DNA of 64,000 bases from Loripinus fragilis (taxonomy: Eukaryota; Mollusca; Bivalvia; Lucinida; Lucinidae): assembly GCA_964019695.1 (NCBI GenBank), contig OZ026527.1, positions 78,782,831 to 78,846,830 of the forward strand, in the 5' to 3' direction. Below, in pieces: positions 25,798 through 37,446 of the stretch (positions are counted from its first letter, which is position 1; each line of letters opens with the position of its first letter). Position numbers and translations under genes: made by a program. The notes below the pieces were generated by a model. That model was given only the letters and a program-made list of their open reading frames with translations. It made no database searches and was not told the DNA's origin.

Positions 25798-27956
25798 TTA
25801 AAGTTAGTGATAATATGGCAAAAAGATAATCCAGATCAGACGGCTCCTGAAGGAAAATCTGATCTGTGTTATCACTATTTGCCACCTTAACATTACCTCT
25901 GATAACAACTTATCTTACCTGAGGAAATAGAATAACACAGTTCAGACCACTCCTGAAGGAACAGTCTGATCTGTTTTTACACTATTCTTCTCCGGCAAGG
26001 TAAGGTGGGCAAGATAAGGTGTGTAAAAGGTTTCCCTTGAGATGGCAAAGAGTATAAACACTGATCAGACTGCTCTTTTAAGTAAGTCTCCTCTGTGTTT
26101 ACAATATTTGCCATTTTAACAATACCTTCTAAACACCTTATAGTGCCTGAGCAAATAGTTAACGCAGATTGGATCGTTCCTGATGGATAGTATGATCAGT
26201 GTTTTCACTATTGGCCATTTTAATACTACCAGATAAGCACCTTATTATGCTTATGCAAATAAATGCAAACCCAGATCAGCCCCTCCTTAAGGAATGGTCT
26301 GCCCAATGTTTACATTATTTGCTCAAACATGATGAGCTGTGAGAAAGATAGTCTTTATATGACAAATAGTGTAAACAATGGTCAGAATGCTCTTGATGGA
26401 ATTGTCTGATCTAAGTTAGCACTATATGCTCAGGAAAATTGCCATCTATTGCATTCAGTGTCTAATACAGAGTTTAAAGGTAGTGATGATATGGCAAAAA
26501 GATAATCCAGATCAGACTTTCCTGAAGGAAAGTCTGATCTGTGCTGTCACTATTTGCCACCCTAACATTACCTTTTAAAACAACTTATCTTACCTGAGGA
26601 AATAGAATAACACAGTTCAGACCACTCCTGAAGGAACAGTCTGATCTGTTTTTACACTATTCTTCTTAGGCAAGGTAATGTGGGCAAGATAAGGTGTGTA
26701 AAAGGTTTTTATTGAGGTGGCAAAGAGTATAAACACTGATCAGACTGCTCTTTAAGTAAGTCTCCTCTGTGTTTAAAATATTTGCCATTTCAACAATACC
26801 TTCTAAACACCTTATAGTGCCTGAGCAAATAGTAAACCCAGATGGGACTGTTGCTGATGGATAGTTTGATCAGTGTTTTCACTGTTGGCCATTTTAATAC
26901 TACCATATAAGCACCTTATTATGCCTATGCAAATAAATGCAAACCCAGATCAGACCCCTCCTTAAGGAATGGTCTGATCAATGTTTACATTATTTGCTCA
27001 AAAATGATGAGCTGTGAGAAAGATAGTCTTTATATGGCAAATAGTGTAATCAATGGTCAGAATGCTCTTGATGGAATGGTCGGATCTAAGTTAGCACTAT
27101 ATGCTCAGGAAAATTGCAATCTAATGCATTCGCTGTCTGATACAGAGTTTAAAGGTAGTGATGATATGGCAAAAAGATAATCCAGATCAGACTTTTCTGA
27201 AGGAAAGTCTGATCTGTGCTGTCACTATTTGCCACCTTAACATTACCTTTTAAAACAACTTATCTTACCTGAGGAAATAGAATAACACAGTTCAGACCAC
27301 TCCTGAAGGAACAGTCAGATCTATTTTACACTATTCTTCTTAGGCAAGGTAATGTGGGCAAGATAGGTGTGTAAAATGTTTCCATTGAGGTGGCAAAGAG
27401 TATAAACACTGATCAGACTGCTCTTTAAGTAAGTCTCCTCTGTGTTTAAAATATTTGCCATTTCAACAATACCATCGAAACACCTTATAGTGCCTGAGCA
27501 AATAGTAAACCCAGATGGGACTGTTCCTGATGGATAGTATGATCAGTGTTTTCACTATTGGTTATTTTAATACTACCAGATAAGCACCTTATTATGCCTA
27601 TGCAAATAAATGCAAACCCAGATCAGACCCCTCCTAAAGGAATGGTCTGATCAATGTTTTCATTATTTGCTCAAACATAATGAGTTGTGTGAAAGATAGT
27701 CTTTATATGGCAAATAGTGTAAACAATGGTCAGAATGCTCTTGATGGAATGGTCTGATCTAAGTTAGCACTATATGCTCAGGAAAATTGCAATCTAATGC
27801 ATTCGCTGTCTGATACAGAGTTTAAAGGTTGTGATGATATGGCAAAAAGATAACCCAGAACAGACAGCTCCCAAAGGAAAATCTGATCTGTGTTGTCACT
27901 ATTTGCCACCATAACATGACCTTTGAAAACAACTTATCCTGTCTGAGGAAATAGAA
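25798..27956. repeat. satellite family B, block 2
   Basis: About 3.2 higher-order units, with landmarks near 26470, 27145 and 27820. It ends inside AGGAAATAGAATA, where a family A piece begins. Confidence 0.93.
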
Positions 27957-28284
27957 TACAAGTCAGGTAGAAGTCCTTCAAATTCAGAGGCAACAGCTAC
28001 AGAGCAATAACCTGAAGCCAAGTTAGATGTCAACTAAGTACATGACCGTGCAGTTTACATATTGGGTATGACCATAATAGACATGCATACTGGATTAATA
28101 TATCTACTCCACAATATATTGTTCTAGTGTACTGCTATGTGGAAATATTCATGAGTAGAAGGTGCAGCCATGAACATATTAGACTGACCATATATGCGGT
28201 TAGGGTACTGCTCTTGACTGTTTAATCTCAAGAAAAGCATCTTTAAATTTGCTTTTCTCTTCTAAATCTGATTTAAAGGTTTTA
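27957..28284. repeat. family A fragment 1 (~328 bp)
   Basis: It starts at CAAGTCAGGTAGAAGTCC and ends at the shared A-to-B junction CTGATTTAAAGGTTTTAAAG. It covers only the middle third of the family A monomer. Confidence 0.92.
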
Positions 28285-29766
28285 AAGTTAGTGATAATAT
28301 GGCAAAAAGATAATCCAGATCAGACGGCTCCTGAAGGAAAATCTGATCTGTGTTATCACTATTTGCCACCTTAACATTACCTCTGATAACAACTTATCTT
28401 ACCTGAGGAAATAGAATAACACAGTTCAGACCACTCCTGAAGGAACAGTCTGATCTGTTTTTACACTATTCTTCTTAGGCAAGGTAATGTGGACAAGATA
28501 AGGTGTGTAAAAGGTTTTTATTGACGTGGCAAAGAGTATAAACACTGATCAGACTGCTCTTTAAGTAAGTCTCCTCTGTGTTTAAAATATTTGCCATTTC
28601 AACAATACCTTCTAAACACCTTATAGTGCCTGAGCAAATAGTAAACCCAGATGAGACTGTTGCTGATGGATAGTTTGATCAGTGTTTTCACTGTTGGCCA
28701 TTTTAATACTACCAGATAAGCACCTTATTATGCCTATGCAAATTAATGCAAACCCAGATCAGACCCCTCCTTAAGGAATGGTCTGATCAATGTTTACATT
28801 ATTTGCTCAAAAATGATGAGCTGTGAGAAAGATAGTCTTTATATGGCAAATAGTGTAATCAATGGTCAGAATGCTCTTGATGGAATGGTCGGATCTAAGT
28901 TAGCACTATATGCTCAGGAAAATTGCAATCTAATGCATTCGCTGTCTGATACAGAGTTTAAAGGTAGTGATGATATGGCAAAAAGATAATCCAGATCAGA
29001 CTTTTCTGCAGGAAAGTCTGATCTGTGCTGTCACTATTTGCCACCTTAACATTACCTTTTAAAACAACTTATCTTACCTGAGGAAATAGAATAACACAGT
29101 TCAGACCACTCCTGAAGGAACAGTCAGATCTGTTTTACACTATTCTTCTTAGGCAAGGTAATGTGGGCAAGATAAGGTGTGTAAAATGTTTCCATTGAGG
29201 TGGCAAAGAGTATAAACACTGATCAGACTGCTCTTTAAGTAAGTCTCCTCTGTGTTTAAAATATTTGCCATTTCAACAATACCATCGAAACACCTTATAG
29301 TGCCTGAGCAAATAGTAAACCCAGATGGGACTGTTCCTGATGGATAGTATGATCAGTGTTTTCACTATTGGTCATTTTAATACTACCAGATAAGCACCTT
29401 ATTATGCCTATGCAAATAAATGCAAACCCAGATCAGACCCCTCCTAAAGGAATGGTCTGATCAATGTTTTCATTATTTGCTCAAACATAATGAGTTGTGT
29501 GAAAGATAGTCTTTATATGGCAAATAGTGTAAACAATGGTCAGAATGCTCTTGATGGAATGGTCTGATCTAAGTTAGCACTATATGCTCAGGAAAATTGC
29601 AATCTAATGCATTCGCTGTCTGATACAGAGTTTAAAGGTTGTGATGATATGGCAAAAAGATAACCCAGAACAGACAGCTCCCAAAGGAAAATCTGATCTG
29701 TGTTGTCACTATTTGCCACCATAACATGACCTTTGAAAACAACTTATCCTGTCTGAGGAAATAGAA
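28285..29766. repeat. satellite family B, block 3
   Basis: About 2.2 higher-order units. Together with the preceding A fragment it forms a ~1810-bp segment whose right part repeats the pattern of 25.8-28 kb. It ends at the same point of the family B unit as block 2. Confidence 0.92.
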
Positions 29767-30094
29767 TACAAGTCAGGTAGAAGTCCTTCAAATTCAGAGG
29801 CAACAGCTACAGAGCAATAACCTGAAGCCAAGTTAGATGTCAACTAAGTACATGACCGTGCAGTTTACATATTGGGTATGACCATAATAGACATGCATAC
29901 TGGATTAATATATCTACTCCACAATATATTGTTCTAGTGTACTGCTATGTGGAAATATTCATGAGTAGAAGGTGCAGCCATGAACATATTAGACTGACCA
30001 TATATGCGGTTAGGGTACTGCTCTTGACTGTTTAATCTCAAGAAAAGCATCTTTAAATTTGCTTTTCTCTTCTAAATCTGATTTAAAGGTTTTA
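29767..30094. repeat. family A fragment 2 (~328 bp)
   Basis: It has the same start (CAAGTCAGGTAGAAG), the same end and practically the same bases as fragment 1, 1810 bp downstream. It is a duplicate of that fragment rather than an independent insertion. Confidence 0.93.
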
Positions 30095-31408
30095 AAGTTA
30101 GTGATAATATGGCAAAAAGATAATCCAGATCAGACGGCTCCTGAAGGAAAATCTGATCTGTGTTATCACTATTTGCCACCTTAACATTACCTCTGATAAC
30201 AACTTATCTTACCTGAGGAAATAGAATAACACAGTTCAGACCACTCCTGAAGGAACAGTCTGATCTGTTTTTACACTATTCTTCTCCGGCAAGGTAAGGT
30301 GGGCAAGATAAGGTGTGTAAAAGGTTTCCCTTGAGATGGCAAAGAGTATAAACACTGATCAGACTGCTCTTTTAAGTAAGTCTCCTCTGTGTTTACAATA
30401 TTTGCCATTTTAACAATACCTTCTAAACACCTTATAGTGCCTGAGCAAATAGTTAACGCAGATTGGACCGTTCCTGATGGATAGTATGATCAGTGTTTTC
30501 ACTATTGGCCATTTTAATACTACCAGATAAGCACCTTATTATGCTTATGCAAATAAATGCAACCCAGATCAGCCCCTCCTTAAGGAATGGTCTGCTCAAT
30601 GTTTACATTATTTGCTCAAACATGATGAGCTGTGAGAAAGATAGTCTTTATATGACAAATAGTGTAAACAATGGTCAGAATGCTCTTGATGGATCTTGAT
30701 GGAATTGTCTGATCTAAGTTAGCACTATATGCTCAGGAAAATTGCCATCTATTGCATTCGCTGTCTAAGACAGAGTTAAAAGGTAGTGATGATATGGCAA
30801 AACGATAATCCAGATCAGACTTTTCTGAAGGAAAGTCTGATCTGTGCTGTCACTATTTGCCACCTTAACATTACCTTTTAAAACAACTTATCTTACCTGA
30901 GGAAATAGAATAACACAGTTCAGACCACTCCTGAAGGAACAGTCTGATCTGTTTTTACACTATTCTTCTTAGGCAAGGTAATGTGGGCAAGATAAGGTGT
31001 GTAAAAGGTTTTTATTGAGGTGGCAAAGAGTATAAACACTGATCAGACTGCTCTTTAAGTAAGTCTCCTCTGTGTTTAAAATATTTGCCATTTCAACAAT
31101 ACCATCTAAACACCTTATAGTGCCTGAGCAAATAGTAAACCCAGATGGGACTGTTCCTGATGGATTGTTTGATCAGTGTTATCACTATTGGCCATTTTAA
31201 TACTCCCAGATAAGCACCTTATTATGCCTATGCAAATAAATGCAAACCCTGATCAGAACCCTCCTAAAGGAATGGTCTGATCAATGTTTTCATTATTTGC
31301 TCAAACATGATGAGTTGTGTAAAAGATAGTCTTTATATGGCAAATAGTGTAAACAATGGTCAGAATGCTCTTGATGGAATGGTCTGATCTAAGTTAGCAC
31401 TATATGCT
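30095..31408. repeat. satellite family B, block 4
   Basis: About 1.9 higher-order units. It includes a 10-bp direct duplication (TCTTGATGGA, near 30684-30703). It stops inside the ACTATATGCTC block. Confidence 0.92.
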
Positions 31409-31722
31409 CGTATCATGAATATAGCAGGGCTTAGGTTTACAAGTCAGGTAGAAGTCCTTCAAATTCAGAGGCAACAGTTACAGAGCAATAACCTGAAGCC
31501 AAGTTAGATGTCAACTAAGTACATGACCGTGCAGTTTACATATTGGGTATGACCATATATTGTTCTAGTGTACTGCCATGTGGAAATATTCATGAGTAGA
31601 AGGTGCAGCCATGAACATATTAGACTGACCATATATGCGGTTAGGGTACTGCTCTTGACTGTTTAATCTCAAGAAAAGCATCTTTAAATTTGCTTTTCTC
31701 TTCTAAATCAGATTTAAAGATT
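31409..31722. repeat. family A fragment 3
   Basis: It enters family A at GTATCATGAATATAGCAGG, a different point from fragments 1 and 2, and lacks about 45 bp between TATGACCATA and TATTGTTCTAG. It leaves through the same junction sequence as the others. Confidence 0.92.
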
Positions 31723-34700
31723 TTAAAGTTAGTGATAATATGGCAAAAAGATTATCCAGATCAGGCGGCTCCTGAAGGAAAATCTGATCTGTGTTATCAC
31801 TATTTGCCACCTTAACATTACCTCTGATAACAACTTATCTTACCTGAGGAAATAGAATAACACAGTTCAGACCACTCCTGAAGGAGCAGTCTGATCTGTT
31901 TTTACACTATTCTTCTCCGGCAAGGTAAGGTGGGCAAGATAAGGTGTGTAAAAGGTTTCCCTTGAGGTGGCAAAGAGTATAAACACTGATCAGACTGCTC
32001 TTTTAAGTAAGTCTCCTCTGTGTTTACAATATTTGCCATTTTAACAATACCTTTTAAAAACCTTATAGTGCCTGAGCAAATAGTTAACGCAGATTGGACC
32101 GTTCCTGATGGATAGTATGATCAGTGTTTTCACTATTGGTCATTTTAATACTACCAGATAAGCACCTTATTATGCTTGTGCAAATAAATGCAAACCCAGA
32201 TCAGACCCCTCCTTAAGAAATGGTCTGATCAATGTTTACATTATTTGCTCAAAAATGATGAGCTGTGAGAAAGATAGTCTTTATATGGCAAATAGTGTAA
32301 TCAATGGTCAGAATGCTCTTGATGGAATGGTCGGATCTAAGTTAGCACTATATGCTCAGGAAAATTGCAATCTAATGCATTCGCTGTCTGATACAGAGTT
32401 TAAAGGTAGTGATGATATGGCAAAAAGATAATCCAGATAAGACTTTTCTGAGGGAAAGTCTGATCTGTGCTGACACTATTTGCCACCTTAACATTACCTT
32501 TTAAAACAACTTATCTTACCTGAGGAAATAGAATAACACAGTTCAGACCACTCCTGAAGGAACAGTCTGATCTGTTTTACACTATTCTTCTTAGGCAAGG
32601 TAATGTGGGCAAGATAAGGTGTGTAAAAGGTTTCCATTGAGGTGGAAAGAATATAAACACTGATCAGACTGCTCTTTAAGTAAGTCTCCTCTGTGTTTAA
32701 AATATTTGCCATTTCAACAATACCATCGAAACACCTTATAGTGCCTGAGCAAATAGTAAACCCAGATGGGACTGTTCCTGATGGATAGTATGATCAGTGT
32801 TTTCACTATTGGCCATTTTAATACTACCAGATAAGCACCTTATTATGCCTATGCAAATAAATGCAAACCTAGATCAGACCCCTCCTAAAGGAATGGTCTG
32901 ATCAATGTTTTCATTATTTGCTCAAACATAATGAGTTGTGTGAAAGATAGTCTTTATATGGCAAATAGTGTAAACAATGGTCAGAATGCTCTTGATGGAA
33001 TGGTCTTATCTAAGTTAGAACTATATGCTCAGGAAAATTGCAATCTAATGCATTCGCTGTCTGATACAGAGTTTAAAGGTTGTGATGATATGGCAAAAAG
33101 ATAACCCAGAACAGACAGCTCCCGAAGGAAAATCTGATCTGTGTTGTCACTATTTGCCACCATAACATGACCTTTGAAAACAACTTATCCTGTCTGAGGA
33201 ATTAGAATAACACAGATCAGACCACTCCTGAAGGAACAGTCTGATCTGTTTTTACACTATTCTCCGGCAAGGTAAGGTGGGCAAGGTAAGGTGTGTAAAA
33301 GGTTTCCCTTGAGGTGGCAAAGAGTATAAACACTGATCAGACTGTTCTTTTAAGTAAGTCTCCTCTGTGTTTACAATATTTGCCATTTTAACAATACCTT
33401 CTAAACACCTTAAAGTGCCTGAGCAAATAGTTAACGCAGATTGGACGGTACCTGATGGATAGTATGATCAGTGTTTTCACTATTGGCCATTTAAATACTA
33501 CCAGATAAGCACCTTATTATGCTTATGCAAATAAATGCAAACCCAGATCAGACCCCTCCTTAAGGAATGGTCTGATCAATGTTTACATTATTTGCTCAAA
33601 AATGATGAGCTGTGAGAAAGATAGTCTTTATATGGCAAATAGTGTAAACAATGGTCAGAATGCTCTTGATGGAATTGTCTGATCTAAGTTAGCACTATAT
33701 GCTCAGGAAAATTGCCATCTATTGCATTCGCTGTCTAATACAGAGTTTAAAGGTAGTGATGATATGGCAAAAAGATAATCCAGATCAGACCTTTCTGAAG
33801 GAAAGTCTGATCTGTGCTGTCACTATTTGCCACCTTAACATTACCTTTTAAAACAACTTATCTTACCTTAGGAAATATAATAACACAGTTCAGACCACTC
33901 CTGAAGGAACAGTCTGATCTGTTTTTACACTATTCTTCTTAGGCAAGGTAATGTGGGCAAGATAAGGTGTGTAAAAGGTTTTTATTGAGGTGGCAAAGAG
34001 TATAAACACTGATCAGACTGCTCTTTAAGTAAGTCTCCTCTGTGTTTAAAATATTTGCCATTTCAACAATACCATCGAAACACCTTATAGTGCCTGAGCA
34101 AATAGTAAACCCAGATGAGACTGTTCCTGATGGATAGTTTGATCAGTGTTTTCACTGTTGGCCATTTTAATACTACCAGATAAGCACCTTATTATGCCTA
34201 TGCAAATAAATGCAAACCCAGATCAGACCCCTCCTAAAGGAATGGTCTGATCAATGTTTTCATTATTTGCTCAAACATGATGAGTTGTGTGAAAGATAGT
34301 CTTTATATGGCAAATAGTGTAAACAATGGTCAGAATGCTCTTGATGGAATGGTCTTATCTAAGTTAGAACTATATGCTCAGGAAAATTGCAATCTATTGC
34401 ATTCGCTGTCTGATACAGAGTTTAAAGGTTGTGATGATATGGCAAAAAGATAACCCAGAACAGACAGCTCCCAAAGAAAAGTCTGATCTGTGTTGTCATT
34501 ATTTGCCACCATAACATGACCTTTGAAAACAACTTATCCTGTCTGAGGAAATAGAATAACACAGATCAGACCACTCCTGAAGGAACAGTCTGATCTGTTT
34601 TTACACTATTCTTCTCCGGCAAGGTAAGGTGGGCAAGGTAAGGTGTGTAAAAGGTTTCCCTTGAGATGGCAAAGAGTATAAACACTGATCAGACTGCTCT

Positions 34701-37440
34701 TTTAAGTAAGTCTCCTCTGTGTTTACAATATTTGCCATTTTAACAATACCTTCTAAACACCTTATAGTGCCTGAGCAAATAGTTAACGCAGATTGGACGG
34801 TTCCTGATGGATAGTATGATCAGTGTTTTCACTATTGGCCATTTAAATACTACCAGATAAGCACCTTATTATGCTTATGCAAATAAATGCAAACCCAGAT
34901 CAGACCCCTCCTTAAGGAATGGTCTGATCAATGTTTACATTATTTGCTCAAACATGATGAGCTGTGAGAAAGATAGTCTTTATATGGCAAATAGTGTAAA
35001 CAATGGTCAGAATGCTCTTGATGGAATTGTCTGATCTAAGTTAGCACTATATGCTCAGGAAAATTGCCATCTATTGCATTCGCTGTCTAATACAGAGATT
35101 AAAGGTAGTGATGATATGGCAAAAAGATAATCCAGATCAGACTTTTCTGCAGGAAAGTCTGATCTGTGCTGTCACTATTTGCCACCTTAACATTACCTTT
35201 TAAAACAACTTATCTTACCTTATGAAATATAATAACACAGTTAAGACCATTCCTGAAGGAACAGTCTGATCTGTTTTTACACTTTTCTTCTTAGGCAAGG
35301 TAAGGTGGGAAAGATAAGGTGTGTAAAAGGTTTCCCTTGAGGTGGCAAAGAATATAAACACTGATCAGACTGCTCTTTTAAGTAAGTCTCCTCTGTGTTT
35401 ACAATATTTGCCATTTTAACAATACCTTTTAAACACCTTATAGTGCCTGAGCAAATAGTTAACGCAGATTGGACCGTTCCTAATGGATAGTATGATCAGT
35501 GTTTTCACTATTGGCCATTTTAATACTACCAGATAAGCACCTTATTATGCTTATGCAAATAAATGCAAACCTAGATCAGACCCCTCCTTAAGGAATGGTC
35601 TGATCAATGTTTACATTATTTGCTCAAACATGATGAGCTGTGAGAAAGATAGTCTTTATATGGCAAATAGTGTAAACAATGGTCAGAATGCTCTTGATGG
35701 AATGGTCGGATCTAAGCACTATATGCTCAGGAAAATTGCCATCTATTGCATTCGCTGTCTGATACAGAGTTTAAAGGTAGTGATGATATGGCAAAAAGAT
35801 AATCCAGATCAGACATTTTGAAGGAAAGTCTGATCTGTGCTGTCACTATTTGCCACCTTAACATTACCTTTTAAACAACTTATCTTGCCTGAGGAAATAG
35901 AATAACACAGTTCAGACCACTCCTGAAGGAACAGTCTGATCTGTTTTTACACTATTCTTCTTAGGCAAGGTAAGGTGGGCAAGAAAAGGTGTGTAAAAGG
36001 TTTTTATTTAGGTGGCAAAGAGTATAAACACTGATCAGACTGCTCTTTTAAGTAAGTCTCCTCTGTGTTTACAATATTTGCCATTTCAACAATACCATCG
36101 AAACACCTTATAGTGCCTGAGCAAATAGTAAACCCAGATGGGACTGTTCCTGATGGATTGTTTGATCAGTGTTTTCAATATTGGCCATTTTAATACTACC
36201 AGATAAGCACCTTATTATGCCTATGCAAATAAATGCTGCAAACCCAGATCAGACCCCTCCTAAAGGAATGGTCTGATCAATGTTTTCATTATTTGCTCAA
36301 ACATGATGAGTTGTGTGAAAGATAGTCTTTATATGGCAAATAGCGTAAACAATGGTCAGAATGCTCTTTATTGAATTGTCTGATCTAAGTTAGCACTATA
36401 TGCTCAGGAAAATTGCTATCTAATGCATTCGCTGTCTGATACAGAGTTTAAAGGTTGTGATGATATGTCAAAAAGATAACCCAGATCAGACAGCCCCTGA
36501 AGGAAAATCTGATCTGCGTTGTCACTATTTGCCACTTCAACATTACCTTTGAAAACAAATTATCGTGTCTGAGGAAATAGAGTAACACAGATCAGACCAC
36601 TCCTGAAGGAACAGTCTGATCTGTTTTTACACTATTCTTCTCCGGCATGGTAAGGTGGGCAAGATAAGTTGTGCAAAAGGTTTCCATTGAGGTGGCAAAG
36701 AGTATAAACACTGATCAGACTGCTCTTTAAGTAAGTCTCCTCTGTGTTTACAATATTTGCCATTTCAACAATACCTTCTAAACACCTTATAGTGCCTGAG
36801 CAAATAGTTAACGTAGATTGGACCATTCCTGATGGATAGTATGATCAGTGTTTTCACTATTGGCCATTTTAATACTACCAGATAAGCACCTTATTATGCC
36901 TATGCAAATATATGCAAACCCAGATCAGACCCCTCCTTAAGGAATGGTCTGATCAATGTTTTCATTATTTATTCAAACATGATGAGTTGTGTGAAAGATA
37001 GTCTTTATATGGCAAATAGTGTAAACAATGGTCAGAATGCTCTTGATGGAATGGTCGGATTTAAGTTAGCTCTATATGCTCAGGAAAACTGCAATCTAAT
37101 GCATTCGCTGTCTGATACAGAGTTTAAAAGTAGTGATGATATGGCAAAAAGATAATCCAGATCAGACGGCTCCTGAAGGAAAATCTGATCTGTGTTTTAC
37201 TATTTGCCATTTTAACACTACCTTTGTAGCGCTTTGTTATGTTTGTACAAATAGACTAAACACTGTTCAGATTACTCCTAAAGGAACAGTCCGATTAGTG
37301 TTTACATTATTTACTCAGGCATAATGAGGTGTGTGAAATAGTCTTTAAATGGGAAATAGTGTAAACAATGATCAGACAGCTCCTCCTGGAATTGTCTGGT
37401 CTTAGTATGCACTATTTGCTCATGCCACTATTTGCTCATG
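31723..37440. repeat. satellite family B, block 5
   Basis: About 8.4 higher-order units, with landmarks near 32397, 33069, 33744, 34420, 35095, 35766, 36440 and 37121. From about 37200 to 37440 the monomers are clearly more diverged, as expected at an array edge. The last bases pass without a clear break into the 68-bp minisatellite. Confidence 0.94.
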
Positions 37441-37446
37441 CAAATT

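Noticed and set aside
17726..37440. CENP-B box in family B
   Set aside because: The only TTCG-containing block, ATTCGCTGTCTAATACAG, lacks the CGGG half of the box.
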